Shown here piece by piece: positions 15,196-23,519 of a DNA stretch of 64,000 bases (within the stretch, counting starts at the first letter, position 1; every line of letters starts with the position of its first letter). The notes beneath the pieces are model-generated. The model had not been told where the DNA came from and searched no databases. It saw nothing but the letters and a program-made list of their open reading frames with translations. Location of the stretch: assembly GCF_049639735.1 (NCBI RefSeq), contig NZ_JBEVVA010000003.1, positions 1,860,001 through 1,924,000 of the forward strand, in the 5' to 3' direction. Both the position numbers and the translations under genes were made by a program. This DNA comes from Elusimicrobium simillimum (lineage in GTDB: Bacteria; Elusimicrobiota; Elusimicrobia; Elusimicrobiales; Elusimicrobiaceae).

Positions 15196-16548
15196 ATGAC
15201 AAAAAATATTGTGGTAATAGGTTCCGGCCCGGGCGGCTACCCGGCGGCATTACGTGCGGCGGCATTGGGCGCTAACGTAACAGTTATAGAAAAGGGCGAA
15301 ATAGGCGGGGTATGCCTTAACTGCGGCTGCATACCTTCCAAATCACTTTTAGACGCGGCGCACCGCTTTGATATTGTTAAAGGTATTGCGGCTTTAGCTA
15401 ATGAAGAGGCCGTAAACGCCACACCAAATTGGGAAAAGATTTCCGCAAGACGCGCTGCCGTAATATCAAAACTAAAAATGGGCATAATGTCGCTTTTTAA
15501 AGCTAAAAAAGTTAATTTTATACGCGGCCAAGCGGCCTTTACCGCTAAAAACGAAATAGAAGTTACCACAGATGGCGTTAAGCAAAAAATTAACTTTGAC
15601 GCCGCCATAATAGCCGCCGGTACGCACGCTTTTTTACCAAAATTATTTGCCGACAACAAACACCATATTGTAGATAACTCAACTGTGTTCGGCATGCAAA
15701 AACGCCCTGATATTATCACCATTATCGGCGGCGGGGTAATAGGGTGCGAGTTTGCCTCTCTTTTTAATTCACTGGGTACAAAAGTCAATATTGTTGAAAT
15801 GCAGCCCACGCTTGTACCGGGCGAAGATGAAACTTCTATCCGCGTACTTACAACCTCTTTTACCAAACGCGGCATAAACATAATGACATCCAAAACAGCC
15901 GTGGATATGACAGTTGACGGCGATAAAAAAATCATCACGCTTGAGTCCGGCGAAAAGCTGGAGAGTGACTGCGTGCTTGTAGCCGTAGGCAGAGAGGCAC
16001 ACCTTGGCGACCTTGGCCTGGACAATATAGGCATAGGCTGGACAAGAAAGGGCATTGAAGTTAACCCGCAAACGCTTGAAATTGTTGATAATATTTACGC
16101 TGTAGGCGACGTTAACGGCCTGTGCCTGCTGGCGCACGCCGCCAGCAAACAGGGCGAAGTTGCCGCCGCCAACGCCATGGGCCATAAAGAAGTTTACAAT
16201 AATGATTTAATACCCAAAGCAATGTACACTCACCCTGAAGTAGCTTCCGTTGGGCTTAACAAAACACAGGCTGAAAAGCTGGGCAAAACAGTAAAAGTAA
16301 ACAAGGCTTTTTACATGGCAAACGGCCGTGCGCTTACACAAGAAGAAACTGAGGGCCAACTGCAAATAATATCTGATGCGGACTCCGGCAAAATACTGGG
16401 CGCAGCTATAGCGGGCGCAAACGCGTCTGAAATGATACACATTTTTAGTGTAGCCATAACGGCTGCTATGACAACAGCGCAGCTGCGTGACATAGTGTTC
16501 GCGCACCCGACATTATCGGAATTAATTACAGAAGCGCTGTCTAAATAA
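15196..16548 (+). CDS. lpdA: Dihydrolipoyl dehydrogenase
   Basis: Flavoprotein that reoxidises dihydrolipoyl groups with NAD+: the L-protein of glycine cleavage and E3 of 2-oxoacid dehydrogenases. 450 residues. FAD motif GSGPGGYPAALRAA at the N-terminus, redox-active disulfide GGVCLNCGCIPSKS (about residue 35), NAD motif IIGGGVIGCEFASLF (about 173), and the C-terminal dimer-interface motif AHPTLSE with the catalytic His. SD GAGG. First gene of a long plus-strand run; the stop overlaps the next start (TAATG). It is unlinked to the gcv operon 10 kb away, so it may serve more than one complex. Confidence 0.96.
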   Translation: MTKNIVVIGSGPGGYPAALRAAALGANVTVIEKGEIGGVCLNCGCIPSKSLLDAAHRFDIVKGIAALANEEAVNATPNWEKISARRAAVISKLKMGIMSLFKAKKVNFIRGQAAFTAKNEIEVTTDGVKQKINFDAAIIAAGTHAFLPKLFADNKHHIVDNSTVFGMQKRPDIITIIGGGVIGCEFASLFNSLGTKVNIVEMQPTLVPGEDETSIRVLTTSFTKRGINIMTSKTAVDMTVDGDKKIITLESGEKLESDCVLVAVGREAHLGDLGLDNIGIGWTRKGIEVNPQTLEIVDNIYAVGDVNGLCLLAHAASKQGEVAAANAMGHKEVYNNDLIPKAMYTHPEVASVGLNKTQAEKLGKTVKVNKAFYMANGRALTQEETEGQLQIISDADSGKILGAAIAGANASEMIHIFSVAITAAMTTAQLRDIVFAHPTLSELITEALSK

Positions 16549-17228
16549 TGACAGCCATAATTTTGGTACGTCCGCGTAACCCCAACAATATCGGCGCCGC
16601 CGCCCGCGCTATGGCCAACTTTGGCCTGGCGGACCTGCGTATAGTTGCCGCCCACCCGCCTGTACTGGAAGAAGCGGTGGCGGCAGTCGGCGCGGAAAAA
16701 ATACTGAAAAAAGCGAAAACATTTAATACTCTGGCGGAGGCTTTGGCGGACACCAACTTTTCGCTGGCCGCCACAAGTTTAAAAAACAGAAAAGCTGAGC
16801 AGAAAATAATTTCTCTGCCTGACATAAAAAAGGTGATGGGCAAAGGTAAAACAGCAATAGTATTCGGGCAGGAAAAAACGGGCCTTAGCAATGAAGATAT
16901 CGCGTTATGCACCACCATATTAAACATTCCTACAGCGGCGGCGCAGCCGTCTATAAACCTGGCGCAAGCGGTTGTTTTGACATGTTATGAATTATCAAAA
17001 TCAAGCAACTTTAAAAAGTTAAAAATAAATAAACTGGCTGATTTACCTTCAGCCAAAGATATAGATATTGTCACACAAATCTTACAGGGTACATTTACAA
17101 AACTAAACTTTCAAACCGCGCTTACTGTGCAAGACCAGCAAAATTTGGTAAGAAGTATATTAAACGCGGCAAATTTAACAAAAAAGCAGCTTTTTATAAT
17201 CAAAAAATACGCTAATTTGATAGAATGA
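16548..17228 (+). CDS. TrmJ-like SPOUT RNA 2'-O-methyltransferase
   Basis: 226 residues. Trefoil-knot methylase of the TrmH/SpoU superfamily: motif 1 LVRPRNPNNIGAAARAMANFG at the N-terminus, motif 2 AIVFGQEKTGLSNEDI (about residue 103) and motif 3 IPTAAAQPSINLAQAV. This arrangement with an N-terminal SPOUT domain and a short C-terminal helical tail fits TrmJ, which methylates position 32 of tRNAs, though the substrate is not certain. Overlaps lpdA by one base, so translation is coupled. Confidence 0.88.
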   Translation: MTAIILVRPRNPNNIGAAARAMANFGLADLRIVAAHPPVLEEAVAAVGAEKILKKAKTFNTLAEALADTNFSLAATSLKNRKAEQKIISLPDIKKVMGKGKTAIVFGQEKTGLSNEDIALCTTILNIPTAAAQPSINLAQAVVLTCYELSKSSNFKKLKINKLADLPSAKDIDIVTQILQGTFTKLNFQTALTVQDQQNLVRSILNAANLTKKQLFIIKKYANLIE

Positions 17229-17254
17229 TAATATAAATAATATCAGGGGTATTT

Positions 17255-18367
17255 ATGGAATACAATATTCTGGTCATTAATCCGGGCTCAACATCAGACG
17301 ATATTGGTTATTACAAAGACGGTAAAACAGTTTTTGAAGCATCCTCAAGATACTCGCAGGAAGAGTTAGATTCCTTCGCCGGTAAAGAACTATCAGAACA
17401 AATACCTTTAAGACGCAAGTTTTTGCTAAACACCCTTAAAGAACATAATGTGGATTTAAACGAGATAGACGCCGTTATAGGCCGCGGCGGGCTGTTAAAA
17501 CATATTGAGGGCGGCGTATACGCCATTAACGACATTATGCTCTCAGACCTTAAAAGGGGCTACAACGGCCACCACCCCAGCAACTTAGGCGGTATTTTAG
17601 CCCGCGAAATAGCCGACCCTATCGGCAAGCCCAGCTTTACGGCCGACCCTGTTGTGGTTGATGAAATGCAGCCGCTTGCCCGTTATACAGGGTTTAAAGA
17701 AATTAAAAGGAAATCTATTTTCCACGCGCTTAACCATAAACGCGTAGCTAGGCTTACGGCGGAGAAAATGGGTAAAGAATATGAAGACCTTAACTTTATT
17801 ATCATGCACGGCGGCGGCGGCATCAGCATAGGCGCGCATAAAAAGGGCCGCGTGGTAGATGTAACGGACGGGTTTGAAGGATCGGGCCCTATGACGCCGC
17901 AGCGCAGCGGTATTTTACCCGGCCTTGAGCTTGTAGGTATGTGCTTTAACGGCCAGTACACTATGCAGGCCATACGCAAAAAAATGCGCGGCCACGGCGG
18001 CATGATTGCCCATACCGGCACATCTGACATGGAAGATTTAAGAAATTATATAGCCGATGGCGCAAAAAAAGAAAAATCTACAATTAATTGCAGCCGTGAA
18101 GAAGCTAAAGAAGCTTTAGACGCCATGATTTACCAAATAGCCAAAGAAATAGGCGCCATGGCAACCGTGCTTGAGGGTAAAGTGGACGCCATTATTTTTA
18201 CCGGCGGCCTTGCCTACAGCGATTATCTTGTAGAAGAATTAGAAAAGAAAACCAGATTTATTACAAATAACTTTTACGTATACCCCGGCGGGGACGAGAA
18301 AGCTGCCTTAAGAGAGGCCGCCACCCGCGCCCTAAACAACCCTGGTATAATAAAAGAATATAAATAG
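17255..18367 (+). CDS. buk: Butyrate kinase
   Basis: Acetokinase-family (ASKHA fold) enzyme that makes ATP from acyl phosphate. 370 residues, normal for Buk. Motifs: ILVINPGSTSDDIGYY at the N-terminus, HHPSNLGG, FIIMHGGGGISIGAHKKGRV and VDVTDGFEGSGPMTPQRSG. SD AGGGGT. Followed 14 nt later by ptb, in the reverse of the common ptb-buk order. Together they allow substrate-level phosphorylation from butyryl-CoA or branched acyl-CoAs derived from amino acids; the true substrate could also be isobutyryl or isovaleryl. Confidence 0.95.
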   Translation: MEYNILVINPGSTSDDIGYYKDGKTVFEASSRYSQEELDSFAGKELSEQIPLRRKFLLNTLKEHNVDLNEIDAVIGRGGLLKHIEGGVYAINDIMLSDLKRGYNGHHPSNLGGILAREIADPIGKPSFTADPVVVDEMQPLARYTGFKEIKRKSIFHALNHKRVARLTAEKMGKEYEDLNFIIMHGGGGISIGAHKKGRVVDVTDGFEGSGPMTPQRSGILPGLELVGMCFNGQYTMQAIRKKMRGHGGMIAHTGTSDMEDLRNYIADGAKKEKSTINCSREEAKEALDAMIYQIAKEIGAMATVLEGKVDAIIFTGGLAYSDYLVEELEKKTRFITNNFYVYPGGDEKAALREAATRALNNPGIIKEYK

Positions 18368-18381
18368 GAGATAATATTAAA

Positions 18382-19299
18382 ATGAAATTCAAAAATTTTG
18401 CTGACCTTATTAATCAAGTTAAAGGCAAAAGCAACAGAGTGGTAGTACCCGGGGCCAACAACAGCGAAGCCCTTGAAGCTATAAAAATGGCCGATGAAAA
18501 CGGCTTAATAAGCAGCGGTATTTTAATAGGCCCCACCGCCACAGTTAAAGAAATGATGGCAAAAGTAGGCCTTAAAGAAGATAAATTTACCTTTATTGAA
18601 TGTACAGACGTTCCCACCATGTGCAACCTGGCAGTGCAGCAGATTGTAGAGGGCAAAGGCGACTTTTTAGTAAAAGGTTTAGTTGACACAAAATATTACA
18701 TGAAGGCTATTTTAAATAAAGAAGCCGGCCTGGTGCCCGAGGGCGCCATACTTACCCACTTTGTTTTGTTTGAAACAAGCAGATACAAAAAAATGTTCGC
18801 GGTGTCAGACTCCGCCATTTTAATTTCCCCAACGCTTGAGCAAAAAGTAAAAATCATAGATAACGCCGTAGGCGTGCTTAATAAACTTGGCGTTCAAACC
18901 CCCAAAGTATCTATGGTATGCCCCGTAGAAAAAGTGAACGAAAAGATCCCCAGCACAGTTGACGCTAATGCTCTTGTTGAAATGAACAAAGAAGGTAAAA
19001 TTAAAAACTGTGTGGTAGAAGGCCCGTACGATATTTACATGACATTCTCTAAAGAGCTTGCCGCTGAAAAGGGCATTACAAACGCGCAGGTACCAGGCGA
19101 TGTTGACCTGGCGGTATTTCCTGACTTAGACGCAGCTAACCCGGTTTACAAAACTTTAGCGTTTTTTGCCGAAGGCGTAAAAGCCGCCGCTGTTTTAGTA
19201 GGTTCTAAAATACCGGTGGTGCTACCCTCCAGGGCCGACGCGCCGGAAGTTAAACTTAACTCCATCGCGCTTTGCTCTTTCTTAAAAGACCAAAAATAG
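18382..19299 (+). CDS. ptb: Phosphate butyryltransferase
   Basis: Converts acyl-CoA and phosphate to acyl phosphate for Buk. 305 residues, the usual length. PTA/PTB-family blocks: VVVPGANNSEALEAIKMADE, KGLVDTKYYMKAIL (about residue 97), VSDSAILISPTLEQKVKIID and QVPGDVDLAVFPDLDAAN. SD TAGGAGA. Pair gene of buk. The two genes indicate a fermentative end-step with ATP yield. Confidence 0.95.
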   Translation: MKFKNFADLINQVKGKSNRVVVPGANNSEALEAIKMADENGLISSGILIGPTATVKEMMAKVGLKEDKFTFIECTDVPTMCNLAVQQIVEGKGDFLVKGLVDTKYYMKAILNKEAGLVPEGAILTHFVLFETSRYKKMFAVSDSAILISPTLEQKVKIIDNAVGVLNKLGVQTPKVSMVCPVEKVNEKIPSTVDANALVEMNKEGKIKNCVVEGPYDIYMTFSKELAAEKGITNAQVPGDVDLAVFPDLDAANPVYKTLAFFAEGVKAAAVLVGSKIPVVLPSRADAPEVKLNSIALCSFLKDQK

Positions 19300-19343
19300 T
19301 TTAGTTTAGGGGGACGCGCCCGTCCCCCTAATTTTTTGTAAAT

Positions 19344-20588
19344 ATGAAAAATAAAATAAAAAACGCGGCTAAAACTTGTTATCACCACTACTTAAAAGTG
19401 AGTGAAATTCTGTTTTATTTTCTCATAGTCTGTATAATTGTATGCATTGGCTCTATCTATTTTATAGTTAAAGATAAAGAAGCTAAAAAAGCCGCCATCC
19501 TTCCGCTGCCAGTAACCTCAGTGCAAGAAGACAGTATGCAAAAAACCCCGCTTTACACCCGCCTGGAACAAACCGGCATGAGCCGCGTACAAATACACGC
19601 TATAACCAACAAGCTTGACACTGTTATGAACACGCGTAAAATACGCCCCCAGGACTCTTTTATGCTTGTAACAGGCGAAGAGGGAGAGTTTAAAATGCTT
19701 GTTGTTACGCGTGATTTAAGCCGCTACTATGTGGCCGCCGTGGAAAATGATCTGGTGGCAGGCATACTGGATATCGAAATTAAAACCCGCACCCAAAACG
19801 CCGCCGGCAGTATAGAGAGTTCGCTTTTCGCATCCATGCAGAGTGAAGGCATGATGGTGCCCATTATCATCGCGTTTACAGACGTATTTTCCTGGAATAT
19901 AGACTTTAATACCGAAACGCGTAAAGGCGATACCTACGCGCTTGTATGGGAAGAAGATTTTACAGCCAACGGCATGATTGTGGACCAGCGTATTTTGGCC
20001 GCTAAATATGAGGGCGCCTCGGCCGGCAAAAACTATGCTTTTGATTTTGAAGATGATTTTTATGACGAATCCGGCAAAGTAACCAAAAGAATGTTTTTAA
20101 AATCCCCCATAAGCTTTAAAGGCGTGAGAATAACATCACGCTTTAGCAATGGCCGCATGCACCCAATACTACGCATAAAACGCCCGCACCACGGCATAGA
20201 CTACGCCGCGCCCGTTGGCACCCCTATAGAAGCCATAGCGGACGGCACTGTTAAATTTTCAGGCTGGAAAGGCGGCTTTGGCAATTATATAGAAGTTGCG
20301 CACGCCAATAATTACACCACAACCTACGGCCACCTTAAAAGCATGAACGTTAAAGTTGGCGAAAAAGTTAAACAGGGTAAAGTTATAGCGTACCTTGGTT
20401 CCACCGGTTTAAGCACGGGCCCGCACTTAGACTTTAGAATACGCGAGGGTAAAAAATATATAGATTTTTTAAAAATGAAAAACCGCAACTCAGCCTTAAA
20501 AGAAATACCTAAAGAAAAAATGAAAGATTTTGAAGCGCAGCGCGATAAATATTTAAAAATTTTAAATTCTATACAAGAGAGCGACTAA
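19344..20588 (+). CDS. Membrane-anchored M23 peptidase
   Basis: 414 residues. One N-terminal membrane segment (about residues 24-42, ILFYFLIVCIIVCIGSIYFIV), a periplasmic middle region resembling the OapA/YtfB-like domain of MepM-type proteins, and a C-terminal LytM domain: PHHGIDYAAPVGTPIEAIADG (HxxxD zinc ligands, about 288), GNYIEVAHANNYTTTYGHL, and STGLSTGPHLDFRIREG. The last motif reads HLD where classical enzymes have HxH, so one zinc ligand is Asp. Probably a peptidoglycan crosslink endopeptidase in the periplasm, or a regulatory LytM factor if the change removes activity. Its stop overlaps the next start. Confidence 0.88.
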   Translation: MKNKIKNAAKTCYHHYLKVSEILFYFLIVCIIVCIGSIYFIVKDKEAKKAAILPLPVTSVQEDSMQKTPLYTRLEQTGMSRVQIHAITNKLDTVMNTRKIRPQDSFMLVTGEEGEFKMLVVTRDLSRYYVAAVENDLVAGILDIEIKTRTQNAAGSIESSLFASMQSEGMMVPIIIAFTDVFSWNIDFNTETRKGDTYALVWEEDFTANGMIVDQRILAAKYEGASAGKNYAFDFEDDFYDESGKVTKRMFLKSPISFKGVRITSRFSNGRMHPILRIKRPHHGIDYAAPVGTPIEAIADGTVKFSGWKGGFGNYIEVAHANNYTTTYGHLKSMNVKVGEKVKQGKVIAYLGSTGLSTGPHLDFRIREGKKYIDFLKMKNRNSALKEIPKEKMKDFEAQRDKYLKILNSIQESD

Positions 20589-21163
20589 TGAAAAAAAGAA
20601 TCGTACTTACAGGCGGCCCCAGCGGCGGCAAAACAACGGCGTTATCCATAATTAAAGAAAGCTTTGGCCACGACGTTGAACTTGTTAAAGAAGCGGCCAC
20701 GCTTATATACTCCGGCGGCTACCCCAGAAAAGACGGCAGCGCCCAACACACCTACCACGGGCAGAGAATAATTTATTATGTATCAAAAGAACTTGAAGAA
20801 CTGGCGGACGAGTCGTCACAGGCGCCTATTGTAGTGTGCGACCGCGGCACCCTTGACGGCGCGGTATACTGGCCTTACGGGCAGGAAGATTTTTTAAAAA
20901 ACATGGGCACCACCAAAGAAGCCGAGTTTGCCAGGTATGACATGATTATCCACCTGTCCCCGCCTATGGACGAGTCTTTTTACCAAGCCACCGCCGTAAG
21001 AACGGAAACGCTGGAGGGCGCGCTGCAAATAGACCAAAAGATTTTAGATATTTGGGCCGGCCACCCCAACAGGTTAGTAATAGACAAACACGCAACCTAT
21101 TTTGATAAAGCAAAAATTATAAAAGAAGTAATAGCTAATATTTTACAGGAGATTAAGAAATAA
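20588..21163 (+). CDS. P-loop ATPase of the AAA_28/NadR-like family
   Basis: 191 residues. Walker A is GGPSGGKTTAL right after the first strand (residues 9-19), a Walker B-like segment is PIVVCDRGTLDGAVYWP (about 78), and DMIIHLSPP resembles the third motif of nucleoside or NMN kinases. The fold fits the NadR C-terminal/AAA_28 group of small-molecule kinases. No helix-turn-helix or nucleotidyltransferase domain is attached. One-base overlap (TAATG) with the M23 gene upstream and with the next gene downstream. Substrate unknown. Confidence 0.75.
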   Translation: MKKRIVLTGGPSGGKTTALSIIKESFGHDVELVKEAATLIYSGGYPRKDGSAQHTYHGQRIIYYVSKELEELADESSQAPIVVCDRGTLDGAVYWPYGQEDFLKNMGTTKEAEFARYDMIIHLSPPMDESFYQATAVRTETLEGALQIDQKILDIWAGHPNRLVIDKHATYFDKAKIIKEVIANILQEIKK

Positions 21164-21553
21164 TGATTTGGAATCCATTTAAAAAGAAAGAAGACAAAAA
21201 GGCCGAAGGCACCGCCGCTGCGCCATCTAAGGAAAACAAAAAAGAAACCATAGAGGAGCGCATAGAGCGCGAACTGCAAAGCTTACCCGGCCCGCTTAAA
21301 AAGCAAATGTCTAACCCCGAGGTTAAGGCGTATAGAAATAGCCAAACGTATGGAACGTGACGGCGTGGACTTTAAAAATGTAAAAGCTATGAAAAAGTGG
21401 ATTAAAGAACACGAGGCCGAACTTAAAGAAGAGCAGGCCAACGGCCCTAAGATTGAAACGGTAAGAAAGTCTGACGATGAACAAACCGGCCGCAACGAGC
21501 CCTGCCCCTGCGGCAGCGGCAAAAAATACAAAAAATGCTGCGGCGCTAAATAG
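21163..21553 (+). pseudogene. SEC-C zinc-motif protein, apparent frameshift
   Basis: Two overlapping frames together read as one protein. The first (21163-21360) ends LPGPLKKQMSNPEVKA then YRNSQTYGT and a stop. The second (open upstream of its ATG at 21350, ending 21553) reads RIEIAKRMERDGVDFKNVKAM and finishes with the SEC-C metal motif NEPCPCGSGKKYKKCCG. Joining VKA to RIEIAKR around position 21330 restores a continuous protein of about 129 residues. ATG 21350 has no Shine-Dalgarno. Interpretations: real frameshift mutation, sequencing error, or programmed shift; no slippery site was recognised. SEC-C motifs bind zinc and often contact SecB-like or ribosomal partners. End of the plus-strand lpdA run. 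Confidence 0.75.
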
Positions 21554-21572
21554 TTATTTAGACAATAAAAAC

Positions 21573-21605
21573 CCCCGGTTAACCAACCGGGGATTTTGTT
21601 TTTAA
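21573..21605 (+). terminator. Terminator of the lpdA-buk-ptb run
   Basis: CCCCGGTT (21573-21580), AACC loop, AACCGGGG (21585-21592), then ATTTTGTTTTT. Confidence 0.9.
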
Positions 21606-21629
21606 ATGCCTTTATAAAATGCCGTTATA

Positions 21630-21752
21630 GAAGAAAATTTTCACAGGAGTTTGAGTGGATTTTTGTTTTTATTTGCGCGAGCAAGTACTTAAGGCGAAGC
21701 GTACGGTGAGTGCAAAGAAAAACAAAAATCCACCAAAATCCGAAGAAAATTT
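21630..21752 (+). repeat. Long-hairpin element, copy C (divergent)
   Basis: Core stem 21655-21676 pairs with 21712-21733 (21 of 22 positions, T-rich on the left arm). Flanking sequence pairs further through AAATTTTC. Perfect 11-bp direct repeats GAAGAAAATTT lie at both ends (21630-21640 and 21742-21752). The loop contains GGCGAAGCGTACGGTGAGTGC, resembling the loops of copies A and B. Its stem and ends differ in sequence from A and B but the size and layout match. The flanking 21605-21630 and 21753-21820 carry no gene that I could recognise. Confidence 0.6.
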
Positions 21753-21820
21753 AAACCGCTGATGAAAGCCAAGCGAACGCAGAGAGCGACACAACCGGAA
21801 TGCGAAGCACAAAAAAAAGA

Positions 21821-21848
21821 AAATCCCCCAAGCTGTGTTGGGGGATTT
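21821..21848. terminator. Bidirectional terminator after element C / HEAT gene pair
   Basis: AAATCCCCCAA (21821-21831), GCTGTG loop, TTGGGGGATTT (21838-21848). The minus strand continues TTTTCTTTTTTTT. It ends the minus-strand pair 21973/21849. Confidence 0.9.
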
Positions 21849-21965
21849 TTACGTTAAAAGCATGGGTAGGTACGTTATAGCTACCCAAAATAAAATGTAT
21901 ACAACAATAGCTATAATAACCAAACCTAAAAACAACTCTATAAACAGCTTTGTCATCGCGCTCAT
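21849..21965 (-). CDS. Small single-pass membrane protein, 38 residues
   Basis: An open frame of 38 codons starting MSAMTKLFIELF. Residues 8-34 are almost entirely hydrophobic (LGLVIIAIVVYILFW), so it would be one transmembrane helix. It starts 7 nt after the stop of the HEAT-like gene (21973) and ends at the edge of a strong terminator, exactly filling the space between. There is no clear Shine-Dalgarno, so translation would depend on coupling. Function unknown; a chance ORF cannot be excluded, but position and composition favour a real gene. Confidence 0.5.
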   Translation of the reverse strand: MSAMTKLFIELFLGLVIIAIVVYILFWVAITYLPMLLT

Positions 21966-21972
21966 ACTTTAG

Positions 21973-23010
21973 TTATAACATTTTTCTAAAGTCTTTTACC
22001 GTTTGCTCGGCATATTTTTTTATATTATCTGTTTTACCGCTGCCGCTTAAGGCCGCTACGGCGGGAATAAGCGTTTTTAAATTTTGTTTATCAAAAGCTA
22101 TGTCGCGGGAAAACACGCTGGCGTTATCACCCGCCAAAGTATTGGCCATTACAGACGCCGCGCGCAAGGCGTTAATCTGCACATTTTCATTATCAGAATT
22201 TATGCCGTCTTTAACTAAGCTAAACCCGTCGCCCGTCATAAAGCCTATTGTAAGGGCGCAGGCAAAAGCGTAGGGCTTAGTAAAATCCGTCTTAATACAT
22301 TTATTCATTTCTTTAAGCGTTAGCACAGGCGTACGCCCGGCGGAAAACGCCGCGTCTGATACTACGGCGGAGTCACGCTCGCTCTTTAACATAGAAAGCA
22401 AAATTTTATTACTCTTCTCACCAGCAAATGTGCCCAGCATCTGCGCCGCGCCGCGGCGCACTAAAGGGGAAGAATTTTTAGAAGCTTTTTTAAGGGCGGC
22501 AATTATTTTGTTTTCATCACTGTAAAGCGCGTTAACGGCTTTGAGGGCGAATATTTTATCATGCGGATAAAGCGCTACAATACTGTCAACATTAGTTTTT
22601 TCTTTTGGGGCCAGTATGGCAAGCGAAGCGGCCGCGTAACCTTTTATAACAGCGTCCCCCGTGCTGGCAAAAACGTCTTTTGTCATAGGTATAAGTTCCA
22701 CATTTTTACCGTTCATAGAAGAGAGAATAACCGAGGCAAAAAACTTTTTCATATCCTGCGCCGTGTTTGAGATAATAACATTAAACAACGTATTTTCGTA
22801 TTTTAAGGGCGGCGGGCTGTCTATAAGCGCTACGGCAAGCATAAAAACTTCAGAACTGTCTGTAGTTTTGGCAAAAGATTGCACGGCTTCAAAAAAATCC
22901 TGTTCCGTTACTAAATTACGGTTTTGTACGGCTGCCGGCAAAGTATTTTCCAAAGAGAAGGAAAACGATACATACAACACCATAGTCAAAACCAATAAAA
23001 ACTTTTTCAT
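21973..23010 (-). CDS. Exported HEAT-like repeat protein
   Basis: 345 residues from the ATG at 23010 (GGGGG five nt upstream; the in-frame GTG at 23016 is less likely). Signal peptide MKKFLLVLTMVLYVSFSFS. The mature part is a series of alpha-helical repeats with Ala/Leu/Asp-spaced hydrophobics, for example SSPLVRRGAAQMLGTFAG and DAVIKGYAAASLAIL, typical of HEAT/armadillo-type scaffolds. Probably periplasmic. No enzymatic motif. Likely co-transcribed with the 38-residue membrane protein downstream. Confidence 0.75.
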   Translation of the reverse strand: MKKFLLVLTMVLYVSFSFSLENTLPAAVQNRNLVTEQDFFEAVQSFAKTTDSSEVFMLAVALIDSPPPLKYENTLFNVIISNTAQDMKKFFASVILSSMNGKNVELIPMTKDVFASTGDAVIKGYAAASLAILAPKEKTNVDSIVALYPHDKIFALKAVNALYSDENKIIAALKKASKNSSPLVRRGAAQMLGTFAGEKSNKILLSMLKSERDSAVVSDAAFSAGRTPVLTLKEMNKCIKTDFTKPYAFACALTIGFMTGDGFSLVKDGINSDNENVQINALRAASVMANTLAGDNASVFSRDIAFDKQNLKTLIPAVAALSGSGKTDNIKKYAEQTVKDFRKML

Positions 23011-23204
23011 AAACACCCCCGGTTAGTTAATACCATTGTACAAAATAAGGGCGGCGCAACACATAAAAGGGCCTATATCCGCCAATTTTAAAATCTTTTA
23101 TATCTAAAACAACCCATCAAAAATGTTTTTTTATTTTACCGTCGTGACAGCTTATTTTTGTAGGTCCAAAGGCCTATACTCTTTTAGGTCTTTAGACCCT
23201 GGTT

Positions 23205-23233
23205 TTGATCATAATAATGCGATATCCTATAAA
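23205..23233 (+). promoter_or_regulatory. Promoter of the 51-residue gene
   Basis: -35 TTGATC (23205-23210), 17-nt spacer, -10 TATAAA (23228-23233). Upstream lie two related motifs (TAGGTCC..GGCCTATA and TTAGGTCtttaGACC, about 23161-23199) that could be operator half-sites. Confidence 0.65.
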
Positions 23234-23251
23234 TATAGAAAAGGAGTTCTT

Positions 23252-23407
23252 ATGAAACACACACTAAAGTTTTTACTGGCGCTTGGCGATACTAAAATGG
23301 TAGTACTTGATAACACCCAGTCACAGGAAATATACGCTACAGGCCAAACCATACAGAAAAGCGGCAGCTCTGTCAGACGCATAGCATCCGCCTTTGTTAA
23401 ACAATAG
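23252..23407 (+). CDS. Uncharacterised 51-residue protein
   Basis: MKHTLKFLLALGDTKMVVLD start; strong SD AAGGAG six nt before the ATG, a good promoter 20 nt upstream and a strong terminator 30 nt downstream, so it is a complete independent transcription unit. The sequence is basic, with no membrane helix (only a short hydrophobic FLLAL) and no known motif that I recognise. It could be a small regulator, a toxin/antitoxin-like peptide or an envelope peptide; no partner gene is adjacent. Element B follows directly downstream. Confidence 0.7.
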   Translation: MKHTLKFLLALGDTKMVVLDNTQSQEIYATGQTIQKSGSSVRRIASAFVKQ

Positions 23408-23436
23408 ATTTTACCCTTACATCCCCTCCTACTTTA

Positions 23437-23468
23437 GGCTCTCCGCTAACCCCGGAGAGCCTTTTTTT
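23437..23468 (+). terminator. Terminator of the 51-residue gene
   Basis: GGCTCTCCG (23437-23445), 7-nt loop, CGGAGAGCC (23453-23461), then T7. Confidence 0.92.
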
Positions 23469-23519
23469 GAGTAAATTTTATATTTTTCTAAAGAGTGGAT
23501 ATATTGAAAGCCGCGTACA

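Noticed and set aside
21350..21553. Independent SEC-C gene starting at ATG 21350
   Set aside because: No SD, and the upstream in-frame sequence continues the same protein, so a frameshifted single gene is a better reading.
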